Position numbers and translations under genes: made by a program. Positions 34,641-43,817 of a DNA stretch of 64,000 bases are shown one piece after another (the first letter of the stretch is position 1; every line of letters begins with the position of its first letter). This DNA comes from CBDCVN01 sp965223585 (lineage in GTDB: Bacteria > Deinococcota > Deinococci > Deinococcales > Trueperaceae), in the NCBI GenBank assembly GCA_965223585.1, contig CBDCWW010000004.1, positions 124,001-188,000 on the forward strand. The letters are read 5' to 3'. The notes under the pieces were generated by a model that saw nothing but the letters and a program-made list of their open reading frames with translations, had not been told where the DNA came from and ran no database searches.

Positions 34641-35444
34641 ATGGCTGTATCTGAGTTCCTCATAACAAAGGAATATCGTAGATTTGAAGAGTTCTGTAAT
34701 GCCTGTCATCGAGAGAAATATATTGGCATTTGTCATGGTACTCCTGGTGTAGGGAAGACGCTTTCTGCTAGCTATTACTCCAAACAAGATGGCTTTGAAA
34801 AGTTTTTCAATAAGAAAACCTCTGATAAAGACGTTGCTGAGATGAGCAGACAAGTTATATTTTCCCAATCCATATTCTACACTACTCCTGTTAGGAACAC
34901 AGCAAGGCGAATAGAGAGGGATTTAGAAGCTTGTCGATTCGAACTATTTTCTTCTCTTCACAACGGGAAGAAGAAGGCATCAGGGGAAGAGTCGAGCGCA
35001 ACGGAAGATCAGGGCATACTTGTAATCATTGATGAAGCGGATCGTTTACAGTTAAAGTCCTTTGAACAAGTGCGAGCTATATATGATGAAAGAGGTTGGG
35101 GCATCATTCTGATTGGGATGCCTGGACTGGAAAAACGTCTGACAAGATATCCTCAATTGTATTCGAGGATAGGTTTTGCTCATGAATATCGTCCAATAGG
35201 AAAAGAAGAGATGCTATTCATTTTGGAGCATCACTGGAGAAAGCTCGGGCTCGAATTACACAGAAAGGATTTTTCTGATACAGAAGCTGTAGCAGCCATA
35301 ATTAGAATCACAAACGGGAATTTCAGGCTTGTCCATCGCCTTTTCAGTCAGATAAAACGCATCATGAATGTCAATAAGCTGAGTAGCATAACTAAAGAAG
35401 TTGTTGAAGCTGCTAAAGATTGTTTAGTGATTGGCAATGTATAG
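34641..35444 (+). CDS. tniB: TniB-type AAA+ ATPase
   Basis: Walker A GTPGVGKTLSASY near residue 34 and Walker B LVIIDEADRLQ near residue 132 mark this as the ATP-dependent target-selection partner of TniA. Sensor-type region RITNGNFRLVHRLFSQI follows. The ATG at 34641 gives the conserved start MAVSEFLITKEYRRFEEFC; upstream TTG/GTG starts would overlap tniA. The pair forms an operon. Confidence 0.92.
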   Translation: MAVSEFLITKEYRRFEEFCNACHREKYIGICHGTPGVGKTLSASYYSKQDGFEKFFNKKTSDKDVAEMSRQVIFSQSIFYTTPVRNTARRIERDLEACRFELFSSLHNGKKKASGEESSATEDQGILVIIDEADRLQLKSFEQVRAIYDERGWGIILIGMPGLEKRLTRYPQLYSRIGFAHEYRPIGKEEMLFILEHHWRKLGLELHRKDFSDTEAVAAIIRITNGNFRLVHRLFSQIKRIMNVNKLSSITKEVVEAAKDCLVIGNV

Positions 35445-35518
35445 ATAGGCTCATTTATCGCGCAAAATATAGGCCCATTTATCGCACAAAAATAGGCTCA
35501 TTTATCAGACAAAGTGAC

Positions 35519-35803
35519 ACAAATTGAACGAAAAGCTATCTCTTTAGAAAAAAGCTCCTCAATCAATTGAACTAGGTGCACCATAGAACGACCTAATCGG
35601 TCTAAACGCCAAACGATTAAGGTATCACTTGCTTGTAACGTGTTGAGGCAAGATTCTAAACCCGATCTATAATCTTGAGTGCCTGATACCTTATCTATGA
35701 AGATATTATCCTCATTACAACCTGCCTTCTTAAGAGCGTCGAGCTGTAAGTTTAGGTTTTGCTCGAAGCTACTCACACGTGCGTAACCAATAAGTCTTGT
35801 CAT
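35519..35803 (-). pseudogene. truncated resolvase of the Tn3-family transposon
   Basis: It starts MTRLIGYARVSSFEQNLNLQ with the catalytic RVSS and has WRLDRLGRSMVHLVQLIEEL, then stops matching at KEIAFRSIC where the Tn5053-like end begins. The E-helix and HTH are missing, so it is inactive. It lies divergent to the intact Tn3-type transposase and was presumably its resolvase. Confidence 0.85.
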
Positions 35804-35818
35804 AGTGTTCTCCTTCAA

Positions 35819-35960
35819 AGTCTCATTTTTAAAAATTGAGATGGGTTGTTGAGACTTTGATTGATGAGACGGGGAAATGAGACTAAAGAACAGTTACTGT
35901 AGGTATAGGAATAATTCCGCAAGGCTGTCTTAACAAACGATGGTTTGATGAGACAAGAAG
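35819..35960. promoter_or_regulatory. probable res site and divergent promoter
   Basis: Between the broken resolvase and tnpA the hexamer TGAGAC recurs several times (near 35853, 35867, 35879 and 35949) with inverted GTCTCATTT at 35820. This fits multiple resolvase-binding half-sites. Confidence 0.55.
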
Positions 35961-38954
35961 ATGTCCGCTGATTTCCTTACTGATGAGCAAAAGCAACGTT
36001 ATGGTCGTTACCGTGGCGAACCTACCGATACACAACTAGCACGTTATTTCCATCTCGATGATACTGACTTATCTATTGTTTATAAACGCCGTGGTAAACA
36101 CAACCATCTAGGTTTTGCACTCCAACTTGTGACTGTTCGCTTTTTAGGAACTTTCCTTTCTAACCCTGTTGACGTACCTCAAAAGGTTATTGATCACATC
36201 TCCGCCCAGCTAAACATAGCTGATAAAAAATCCTTATCACGTTACATGCAACGTAGAACAACACATTTTGACCATGTGGTTGAGATTAAGAAGCTTTATG
36301 GATATCACAACTTAAGTGATTTCCCTTGGTCCCTCCGTTTAACTAGATGGCTGTATTCTCGTGTTTGGTTGAGTACTGAAAGACCAAGTTTACTTTTTGA
36401 TTTAACAACTGCTTGGTTAGTTGAACGTAAGGTGATTTTACCTGGTGCTACAACACTAACTAGGCTTATTTCACGAGTAAGGGAGCGTGTAACACAAAGA
36501 TTATGGCAACAACTCTCTGCCTTGCCTAACCAAAAACAACGCAAGCAACTTGAAGATTTGTTAAAAGTACCCAAAGGTGAACGGTACAGCTATTTCGATA
36601 ATTTATGTCGTGGTCCCACACGTATAAGTTCACCTGCTCTGTTAGGAGCACTAAATCGCTATAAGGAAATTAAAGATTTGGGTATAGGCAAACTCAATGT
36701 GTCACGCATTCCTGCAACAAAGCTAGATACTTTGGCTCGTTATGCCATAACAACATGGGCTCCTAATATTGCTCGTATGCCAGAACAAAGACGTATTGCT
36801 ACCTTGGTAGCTTTTGCCCACAGTCTTGAAACAATTGCTTTAGATGATGCTCTGGACTTACTAGACTTACTTATTACTGAAACTGTTTCTGAAGCAAAAA
36901 GGGATGGCAAAAAGGAACGATTGAGAACATTGGGTGACCTTGACAAGGCAGCCCTAGCTTTACGTAATGCGTGTGTAATTCTTTTAGATTCTGATCCAAA
37001 GGAACTTAATGTTAAAGAAATTGTCTTTTCACAAGTTGGTGAAGATAATATCCGACATGCAGTCAGCACAGTAGAAGCTTTGGCACGCCCAAAGGGTGAA
37101 GGATACCGTCAAGAACTTGTTAATCACTACAGACGCATACGCAGTTTTCTTCCTGAGTTGCTTGAGACTGTTTCTTTTCAAGCAATCCCTTCAGGCCAAC
37201 CTATCTTTGATGCTTTGAAATTTTGGCTTGAGCACTACAGCAAGGATAAAAAACATTTTAATAAAGCACCGCTTGAAATAGTTCCACCTTCTTGGAAACG
37301 TCTGGTTATAGAAAAAGATAGCAGTGTGAATTATGCAGCCTACACTTTATGTTTAATAGAACTGTTTCAAGATGCATTGCGTAGACGTAACATCTTTTCG
37401 CTTGCTAGTAACAAATGGGGTGATACCAGAAGTAAATTATTGCAGAAAGACTTCTGGGAAAAATCAAAAGGGCAGGTATGTCGTTCTTTAGGGCGTGAAC
37501 TTGATTTCGGACCTGAGCTTAAGAAACTATCCGAGCAACTAGATGCTTCCTACAAACAAGCTACGGCTAATCTGCCTCAAAATACTTATGCCCGTATTGA
37601 ACAACGTGATGGACGTGATCATTTGGTTGTGTCTAATATTGATAAGATTGAAGTACCTCCCCGTGTAACTGAATTAAGAAAACGTGTTGCTGCTTTACTA
37701 CCTCGTGTTGACTTGCCTGAACTCTTAATGGAAGTCCAAATGCATACAGGTTTTTTAGAAGAATTTAGTCACATTAGTGAAAGTCATTCTCGTGTTGCAG
37801 AACTATCTACTAGCCTTTGCGCTGTCCTGATTGCTGAAGCGTGCAATATAGGATTAGAACCTCTTGTTTCCAATAGTCAGCCTGCACTAACCCGTGATCG
37901 CCTTGGTTGGGTACAACAAAACTATATACGAGCTGACACCCTGACTAAAGCAAATGCTCGCTTGGTAGATTTTCATTCTAAAAACCCTTTGGTTCAAGCA
38001 TGGGGAAGTGGTGATATAGCTTCAGCAGATGGCTTACGCTTTACAACATCTGTACAAACCGTTAATTCTGGTCCTAATGCCAAATACTTCAAAGCAGGAC
38101 GTGGTATCACCTATTACAATTTTACTTCTAACCAATTTTCGGGTTTCAACGGCATAGTAATTCCTGGTGTACTTCGGGACTCGATTTTTATATTAGAAGG
38201 CCTGTTGGAACAAAAAACTGGTCTAAAGCCTTATGAAATAATGGCTGACACTTCAGGGGTTAGTGATCTTGTTTTTGGATTATTCTGGTTACTTGGTTAC
38301 CAATTTAGTCCTAGACTTGCAGATATAGGCAGTCTTCGTTTTTGGCGTATAGACAAATTAGCTGATTATGGCCCCTTTAATAACATTGCTCGTAATCGTG
38401 TAAATATAAATCGTGTAGAGCGTAATTGGGATGATATGTTGCGTACTGCTGGATCACTCAAAATGGGAACTGTTAAGGCATCAGAGCTTGTTCGTTCTCT
38501 TTTAAAGAGTAATAAGCCTTCTGATCTGGCTAAAGCTATTATGGAACTAGGACGCATTCCTAAAACTATTCATTTGCTCAACTTTACTGACGATGTAAGC
38601 TATCGTCATCGTATCATCAATCAGCTTAATCGGGGTGAGGGAAGACATAAAGTTGCTCGGGCTATATGCTACGGGCAGCGTGGTGAAATACGCAAGCGTT
38701 ATAGGCAAGGTCAAGAAGACCAGTTAGGTGCTTTAGGGATAGTTACCAATGCTGTTGTTCTTTGGAACGCTCTGTACATAGACAAAGCTATAGAACAGTT
38801 GTGTGAGGAAGGTTTTGAAATCACAAATGAAGATATTACTCGCTTATGGCCTTTGCAGCATAAACACATAAACTTCCTAGGAAGATACTTTTTTACCCTT
38901 CCCGAAAACATCTCTAAAGGGAAACTTAGACCCCTAAATGATTCTGTAGATTAA
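35961..38954 (+). CDS. tnpA: Tn3-family transposase TnpA, full length
   Basis: At 997 residues it matches the family norm. The N-terminal DUF4158 domain starts FLTDEQKQRYGRYRGEP. The C-terminal DDE part shows SADGLRF near 694, ADTSGVSDLVFGLFWLLGY near 770, and the catalytic glutamate in VERNWDDMLR. INFLGRYFFTLPE is the usual C-terminal region. No frameshift. It catalyses replicative transposition using the 38-bp ends. Confidence 0.96.
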   Translation: MSADFLTDEQKQRYGRYRGEPTDTQLARYFHLDDTDLSIVYKRRGKHNHLGFALQLVTVRFLGTFLSNPVDVPQKVIDHISAQLNIADKKSLSRYMQRRTTHFDHVVEIKKLYGYHNLSDFPWSLRLTRWLYSRVWLSTERPSLLFDLTTAWLVERKVILPGATTLTRLISRVRERVTQRLWQQLSALPNQKQRKQLEDLLKVPKGERYSYFDNLCRGPTRISSPALLGALNRYKEIKDLGIGKLNVSRIPATKLDTLARYAITTWAPNIARMPEQRRIATLVAFAHSLETIALDDALDLLDLLITETVSEAKRDGKKERLRTLGDLDKAALALRNACVILLDSDPKELNVKEIVFSQVGEDNIRHAVSTVEALARPKGEGYRQELVNHYRRIRSFLPELLETVSFQAIPSGQPIFDALKFWLEHYSKDKKHFNKAPLEIVPPSWKRLVIEKDSSVNYAAYTLCLIELFQDALRRRNIFSLASNKWGDTRSKLLQKDFWEKSKGQVCRSLGRELDFGPELKKLSEQLDASYKQATANLPQNTYARIEQRDGRDHLVVSNIDKIEVPPRVTELRKRVAALLPRVDLPELLMEVQMHTGFLEEFSHISESHSRVAELSTSLCAVLIAEACNIGLEPLVSNSQPALTRDRLGWVQQNYIRADTLTKANARLVDFHSKNPLVQAWGSGDIASADGLRFTTSVQTVNSGPNAKYFKAGRGITYYNFTSNQFSGFNGIVIPGVLRDSIFILEGLLEQKTGLKPYEIMADTSGVSDLVFGLFWLLGYQFSPRLADIGSLRFWRIDKLADYGPFNNIARNRVNINRVERNWDDMLRTAGSLKMGTVKASELVRSLLKSNKPSDLAKAIMELGRIPKTIHLLNFTDDVSYRHRIINQLNRGEGRHKVARAICYGQRGEIRKRYRQGQEDQLGALGIVTNAVVLWNALYIDKAIEQLCEEGFEITNEDITRLWPLQHKHINFLGRYFFTLPENISKGKLRPLNDSVD

Positions 38955-39013
38955 TTAGAAGTTTTTCCAGTAATTTTATCATCATTTAGCCTTGATAGAC
39001 AATAAAACCTAAA

Positions 39014-39051
39014 TCGAGCGTGACTTTTCGCCCGAATGATTGTCACACCCC
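39014..39051 (+). repeat. right 38-bp inverted repeat of the Tn3-family transposon
   Basis: Read from outside it is GGGGTGTGACAATCATTCGG and ends CACGCTCGA, the standard Tn3-family length and outer GGGG. It abuts the truncated HTH/P-loop gene. The left partner was not found, in line with loss of that side. Confidence 0.65.
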
Positions 39052-39689
39052 TCTATAACTCGTACAATCTCACCACCACAATCATAACCTTCACCATGCA
39101 GGACTGTTCGATGTTGCAATGTTTCAAGATCATCCACCATGCCTAGTGCTATAGCCACATAATCACCTTTTCGCCCAATGACATTCATATTTCCCCAGTC
39201 CTCTGGGGCAGCATCGCTATCATAGACTCTAACGTCTGCATCATCAAAATAGAAGTGGATTAAATATTTAGTTAGCAGGGATTTACCCGAACCACTTTCT
39301 CCAACAACAGCCGTATGGTTTTCTTTGCTAATAGTTTCCAATGGGTAAAACTCTAAATCCTCAACAAGGGCGTCGCCATATGATTTTATTTTTGTGGTTG
39401 AAGCGTGGTTAAGCCGTCTCAAGAGTGCTGTCTTTTCTTTTGGACGCTGCAAAATAATCTCAATTACGTCAGAAGATACCTTTCCAGCCAAAGCCAGCAT
39501 TTCGTCTTTGTTCCGACCAAGCTTTTCAGCCATTAGGATAATTTTTGCTTCACTGGGAGGCCCAAATTTCCCACGTTCCATATTTGAAAGGAAGTTTGCA
39601 CTCACCCCCGTTACTTTGGCAAATTCTCTTAAGGAATGTCCCTTTTTCACACGAAGCTGTCTAACTAAAGCGCCGAATGTTTTTTCCAT
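39052..39689 (-). pseudogene. HTH-P-loop ATPase gene truncated by Tn3 end
   Basis: The N-terminus is an XRE-type HTH (FGALVRQLRVKKGHSLREFA, then GVSANFLSNMERGKFGPPSE). A P-loop domain follows, with TAVVGESGSGKSLLTKYLIH near residue 130 and a Walker B-like VRVYDSD. The frame then enters the Tn3 inverted repeat at 39051, giving an artificial tail, so the ATPase is incomplete. An HTH repressor fused to a P-loop domain is unusual. It may have been a plasmid control gene. Confidence 0.65.
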
Positions 39690-39690
39690 C

Positions 39691-39739
39691 TGTCAAGTGT
39701 TACATTTACACTCTATGAATGTCAACTTAAACATTGACA
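39691..39739. promoter_or_regulatory. likely operator of the HTH-P-loop gene
   Basis: Half-sites TGTCAAGTG (39691), TGTCAA (39720) and inverted TTGACA (39734) lie directly upstream of the gene start; the last two form a palindrome with an 8-bp spacer. Confidence 0.5.
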
Positions 39740-39805
39740 CTCAATAAACTTCTCCACGACACATTTAGACGAGTTTCAGAAATAGTATAATGAAACATAT
39801 AAGAG

Positions 39806-40417
39806 TTATAGAGCGAGCACCTTCTTTCCGTGTTCACGGAGTTCTCCATTGGGGCTGACATAGCGATAAAGAGTGACACGGTTAATACCCAATTCTTTGC
39901 ATAGTTCAGAAACCTTTACATCTCTATTAGCCATAGCAGCTTGAGCTAGTCTTACTTGGGATTTAGTAAGACCAAACTTCCTTCCACCATTCCGTCCTCT
40001 GGCACGAGCAGCCTCTAAACCTGCTATTGTCCTTTCACGGATTAGCTCTCGTTCAAACTCGGCAAGAGCAGCAAATATGCCAAAGATAAGCTTTCCACTG
40101 GCTGTTGTGGTATCAATATTTGCCCCTTGACCAGAAAGGACACGAAACCCAATACCTTTGTCAGCAAGCTCTTGGACAACATTAACTAGGTGTTTTAAGT
40201 TACGACCAAGCCTATCAAGCTTCCAAACCACAAGCACGTCACCCTCTCGTAATGCTTTTAGACAAGCAGTAAGTCCGAGTCTATCATCTTTTTTGCCTGA
40301 TGCTTGGTCTTCATAAATTGAATCCTCTTTTACTCCAGCAGCTATCAGTGCATCTTTTTGCAAGTCCAGCACTTGTGAACCATCGCTTTTTGAAATTCTG
40401 ATATATCCGATAAGCAT
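39806..40417 (-). CDS. serine resolvase/invertase
   Basis: This roughly 203-residue protein starts MLIGYIRISKSDGSQVLDLQ with the catalytic serine in RISKSD. It has VVWKLDRLGRNLKHLV, the E-helix LAEFERELIRERTIAGLEAA and an HTH tail (VSELCKELGINRVTLYRYVS). I use ATG at 40417; an upstream start would include sequence next to the group II intron. The intron begins 30 bp upstream, on the opposite strand, so it may have separated the gene from its promoter or res site. Confidence 0.93.
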   Translation of the reverse strand: MLIGYIRISKSDGSQVLDLQKDALIAAGVKEDSIYEDQASGKKDDRLGLTACLKALREGDVLVVWKLDRLGRNLKHLVNVVQELADKGIGFRVLSGQGANIDTTTASGKLIFGIFAALAEFERELIRERTIAGLEAARARGRNGGRKFGLTKSQVRLAQAAMANRDVKVSELCKELGINRVTLYRYVSPNGELREHGKKVLAL

Positions 40418-41062
40418 GTTAATTAAACGTTCGTTTGTGTTACACTTGTGCGACGTGAAAGTCACTTAGATCACTGTTTTACAGGATCCAGAAAGGAGAA
40501 AGATAAAACCAATTGTTCCGTCAATTGTAGCCTATTGGCACATGCGTAGAGAGTAATCTTTGGGTGTGAAGCTGCCAAGACAAATGCCTGTGTGTTAAGC
40601 CGTATCCAGACTGTGAAGTAAGGATGTTGATTGCAAGTATCATGCGATCTAGGGCATGGCTTAGTGATACGACCAACATATGTGAACTGTTATAACCATC
40701 GTAACACAAAACAAGCTAAAGATACTGACAAGCTTGAACTAAAAAGTAAATGGTCGAGTTCATCCTCTATGTGTATGGATGACACGGATAAAAAGTACCA
40801 TCGGTGGATAGGCAGGGTCTAAGTCACTGCGTGATCTAAGTGGAACACGGTAAGCCCATAGTCTTCCCTTTGGGAAAGTGAGCTGTAAAGCAAACCAATG
40901 GGACTGTGGGTAAAGGATGACGGAAAAAGCGAACGCTTGGTTGTAATGACCAAGATAGGACTGGTGATCCCCACCAGAAATATCCAACTCGAAAGAGTGC
41001 AGACTTCCGTTAGGTCTCTCGTCGTTAGAGAGCTTGTGGAATTTCTTAAGAGAGGAAAGCAA

Positions 41063-42760
41063 ATGAACATTGCACAAACAATGTGTGCGCCGATCAACCA
41101 ACAAGTAGAGTGGCACGGCATAAACTGGGTCAAATGCTACAAGATGGTTAAGAAACTGCAGGCACGTATAGCGAAGGCTTTTAGAGAAGGCAAATATGGT
41201 AAGGCTAAAGCCTTACAATGGCTGCTAACTCACTCGTTATCAGCTAAGGTGTTAGCAATAAGACGAGTAACAGAAAACAAAGGTAAGAATACAGCAGGAG
41301 TGGACGGGGAAACATGGTCAACTCCTAAAGCCAAATCAGAGGCAATTGCGTCACTGAAACGCCAAGGCTATAAACCAAAACCTCTACGTCGGGTCTATAT
41401 CCCTAAACAAGGAGGAAAACGCCCACTAAGTATCCCCTGCATGATTGACAGGGCGATGCACGCCTTATATCTACTGGGATTGGAGCCAATTTCAGAAACG
41501 ACAGCAGATGGATGTTCTTATGGATTTCGTCCAGAACGAAGTACAGCAGATGCCATAGAGCATTGTTTCACCCTGTTAGCTAAAGCAACCTCACCAGAGT
41601 ATGTTTTAGAGGGCGATATACGCAGTTGTTTCGACGAAATCTCGCACCAATGGATGTTAGAACACATACCTTTAGATAAGAAGGTGTTCAGCAAATGGCT
41701 TAAGGCAGGGTTTATAGACAATGGAAGTTTTTATCCCACAAAAGCAGGTGTACCGCAAGGCTCACCCATAGCACCAGCTATAACCAATATGGTTTTGGAT
41801 GGTTTAGAAAAGCTCCTGAAACAACACTTCAAAGCGAAGAACGTAAAAGGAGTCCGTATAAACCCCAAAGTCCAGATGGTGAAATTCGCTGATGATTTCA
41901 TCGTGACAGGTGCCTCTAAAGAGGTCTTAGAGGAAGAAGTAAAGCCACTTATCGAAGATTTTCTTAAGGTAAGAGGATTAGAGCTTTCTCAAAAGAAAAC
42001 ACAAGTCACATACATCAGTGAAGGATTTGACTTCCTAGGGCAAAACATATGCAAGTACAAGGGGAAACTCTTGATAAAGCCTTCTAAGAAGAACACTAAG
42101 GCGTTCTTAGCCAAAGTTCAAAAACTTATTAAGCTACATGGCAGTTCCTCACAAGAGAATTTGATAAAAGCCCTAAACCCAGTTATACGGGGCTGGGCTA
42201 ATTATCATCGTCATATAGTTGCTAAGGAAACCTATCAGTCAGTGGATCATAAGATTTGGTTAATGCTATGGCGTTGGGCAAGAAGGCGACATCCACAAAA
42301 GTCTGCTCAGTGGGTTAAAGACCGATACTTTAAGTCATTTCCTACAGGTAACTGGGTGTTTGTCGTTGAAACAGAGCAACAGAATCTCGATGGGAAACCC
42401 AAGTTGCTTTGTCTTGTAAAAGCTAGTCACGTAACCATAAGACGGCATGTCAAAATCAAAGGGGAAGCAAATCCTTATGACCCTAAGTGGGAGAATTACT
42501 TTGAGGAAAGACTCAAACGTAAAATGCTTACAGCTTTATGGGGACATAGGAAACTACTTGCCCTTTGGAAAAGCCAGAATGGTAGATGTCCCGTTTGTAA
42601 ACAGGCTATCTCAAAGGAAACAAGTTGGCATCTGCATCACATCCTAGAGAAAGTCAATGGTGGTAGTGATGAACTTTCGAACCTAGTAATGGTCCACCCC
42701 AACTGCCATAGGCAAATTCATAGCCAAGGTTTAGTTGTTGACAAACCGACTCCTCCATAG
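41063..42760 (+). CDS. ltrA: group II intron RT-maturase with HNH domain
   Basis: This 565-residue protein has RT motifs GVDGETWSTPKAK, YGFRPERSTADAI, GVPQGSPIAPAITNMV and a catalytic KFADDF in place of the usual YADD, so F replaces Y. The X domain is NPVIRGWANYHRHIV. The HNH domain reads CPVCKQ, WHLHHILEKVNGGSDE and HPNCHRQIHS. I use ATG at 41063, preceded by AGAGGAAAG; the upstream open sequence is intron RNA. Confidence 0.93.
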   Translation: MNIAQTMCAPINQQVEWHGINWVKCYKMVKKLQARIAKAFREGKYGKAKALQWLLTHSLSAKVLAIRRVTENKGKNTAGVDGETWSTPKAKSEAIASLKRQGYKPKPLRRVYIPKQGGKRPLSIPCMIDRAMHALYLLGLEPISETTADGCSYGFRPERSTADAIEHCFTLLAKATSPEYVLEGDIRSCFDEISHQWMLEHIPLDKKVFSKWLKAGFIDNGSFYPTKAGVPQGSPIAPAITNMVLDGLEKLLKQHFKAKNVKGVRINPKVQMVKFADDFIVTGASKEVLEEEVKPLIEDFLKVRGLELSQKKTQVTYISEGFDFLGQNICKYKGKLLIKPSKKNTKAFLAKVQKLIKLHGSSSQENLIKALNPVIRGWANYHRHIVAKETYQSVDHKIWLMLWRWARRRHPQKSAQWVKDRYFKSFPTGNWVFVVETEQQNLDGKPKLLCLVKASHVTIRRHVKIKGEANPYDPKWENYFEERLKRKMLTALWGHRKLLALWKSQNGRCPVCKQAISKETSWHLHHILEKVNGGSDELSNLVMVHPNCHRQIHSQGLVVDKPTPP

Positions 42761-42776
42761 GAGTTTTGAGAGGCTT

Positions 42777-42811
42777 GAGCCGATCTGCGGTGAAAGTCGC
42801 TTGGACGGTTC
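42777..42811 (+). ncRNA. domain V of group II intron
   Basis: GAGCCGATCTGCGGTGAAAG followed by TCGCTTGGACGGTTC is a canonical 34-35 nt domain V. Domain VI follows with GGAGCCAGCAATGGCTCC. Confidence 0.85.
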
Positions 42812-42958
42812 TTAGAGGACGGGGAGCCAGCAATGGCTCCTTGTTACTCGACAGATTTAGACCACTTCTTAAGTCTATTTGTGTTATTTATATTGTAACT
42901 TATTCAAAGTATATTATACCCCTTCAATTTTAGAAAAGAAACAATTATATTTTGTTTA

Positions 42959-43022
42959 TGCAGTGTCCTAAGTAGTTTTTCACGTCGCACCCGTATAATC
43001 TGACACGAATCTTGCTGCCACC
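42959..43022 (-). mobile_element. tiny inverted intron 5' end with target element, copy 3
   Basis: On the minus strand GTGGCAGCAAGATTCGTGTC then AGATTATACGG is followed by GTGCGACGTGAAAAACTACT. The first part matches the target elements at 16106 and 22968, and the second matches the 5' end of the intron at 40448 for about 30 nt before diverging. Confidence 0.6.
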
Positions 43023-43027
43023 CTTTT

Positions 43028-43350
43028 TTAGGGGCTTTCTGGATACTGAGAACAGGTTTTTTCATATAGCCTACTGCCCATATACCTTTTCCACTCTTCT
43101 TGGGAAAGATTACGCCCTGCTTTGTCACAAGCTTGTTCTTTCCAGATTGCTCGAGGGTCTCTACTGGCATCCAAAAAAACTATTGTGCCATCTCCACCGC
43201 CAAATGCTAGAGTTTGCTTACTCTCTATGAATTTTATGGCACTTGTACCTTCTTGGTTTAGATCTACTCTTTTTGCTAATAGCCCTCCAGTTAATACATC
43301 CCAAAAAGCTACTGTATTATCTGAACCTCTTGTTAATAATATATCTACTT
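43028..43350 (-). pseudogene. C-terminal remnant of a WD40 repeat protein
   Basis: The minus frame reads FPKVDILLTRGSDNTVAFWD, then VLTGGLLAKRVDLNQEG and LAFGGGDGTIVFLDASRD, ending EWKRYMGSRLYEKTC and SQYPESP. WD-type blades followed by the EWKRYMG...TC tail are typical of bacterial WD40 repeat proteins. Everything upstream of about 43350 is missing, replaced by a peptidase fragment in opposite orientation. Confidence 0.7.
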
Positions 43351-43596
43351 TTGGAAACCTCTACTCCAGGTTTGAAAGGTCAAAGTGGTGGTCCTATTTT
43401 TGATAAAGATGGAAATATTTGGGCTGTGCAAAGTGCTACTAATTCATTACCTTTGGATTTTAGTCCAAAGGTAAAACATAATGGGCGTGAAGTGACTGAA
43501 AATCAGTTTTTAAATGTTGGTATAGGAACTCACGTAGAAACTGTTTGCAAAACTTTAGATCACCTTAGTATTTCATACGAAAAATCGGATAATTAG
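43351..43596 (+). pseudogene. C-terminal remnant of a trypsin-like serine peptidase
   Basis: The frame from about 43351 reads LETSTPGLKGQSGGPIFDKD, then IWAVQSATNSLPLDFSPK and NVGIGTHVETVCKTLDHL. GQSGGP contains the catalytic serine of S1-type peptidases. His and Asp parts are missing. It abuts the WD40 fragment head to head; trypsin-WD40 combinations are known in related bacteria, so the two may derive from one rearranged gene. Confidence 0.7.
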
Positions 43597-43762
43597 AATA
43601 GCAGAGACAATCTGTTATGATATAAACCCTTCAAACTTTTTACTGACAGTAAGAGTTTACCCTAATTGTCAGTAGTTTTCGCTAGCAGAAATACAATTCT
43701 AATAAGGATTTTTGATTGCCGAAAAAGGGAGGACCCTATTTGTCAGTCTTTTAAGATTTTTG

Positions 43763-43778
43763 TTGCATATATATGCAA
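43763..43778. promoter_or_regulatory. palindromic operator of second toxin-antitoxin pair
   Basis: TTGCATATATATGCAA is a perfect 16-bp palindrome 40 bp upstream of the toxin start. Confidence 0.65.
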
Positions 43779-43817
43779 TTGCTTATAAAATGAAACCAAT
43801 TAACATTGATTGGTGTG

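Larger units (their letters stand above)
32384..35519 (+). mobile_element. Tn5053-like transposon (tniA-tniB plus resolvase)
   Basis: It begins TGTCACTTTGTTTGATAAAT and ends in the inverse of TGTCACTTTGTCTGATAAAT. Internal copies of GATAAATGGGCC-type units are present: two at the left end and three at the right. It carries a resolvase, tniA and tniB; no tniQ was found. The right end truncates a resolvase gene of the neighbouring Tn3-family transposon. The flanks (ATGGA and CAAAT) do not form a target duplication, so one side has been rearranged. Confidence 0.85.
40448..42852 (+). mobile_element. complete group II intron with RT gene
   Basis: The 5' end is GTGCGACGTG and the 3' end is about GTTACTCGAC after domain VI. 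A 600-nt structured RNA leader, an RT-maturase-HNH gene and domain V are in order. Its first 220 bp recur as a truncated copy at 16138. It inserted just upstream of the resolvase gene. Confidence 0.85.

Noticed and set aside
32384..35519. CRISPR-associated or Tn7-type guided transposon
   Set aside because: Only tniA and tniB plus a resolvase are present; no tniQ, cas genes or repeat-spacer array were seen.
43243..43350. N-terminal part of an apparent 117-aa protein ending in the peptidase tail
   Set aside because: These codons are the antisense of the WD40 remnant; only the part from about 43351 is homologous to a peptidase.
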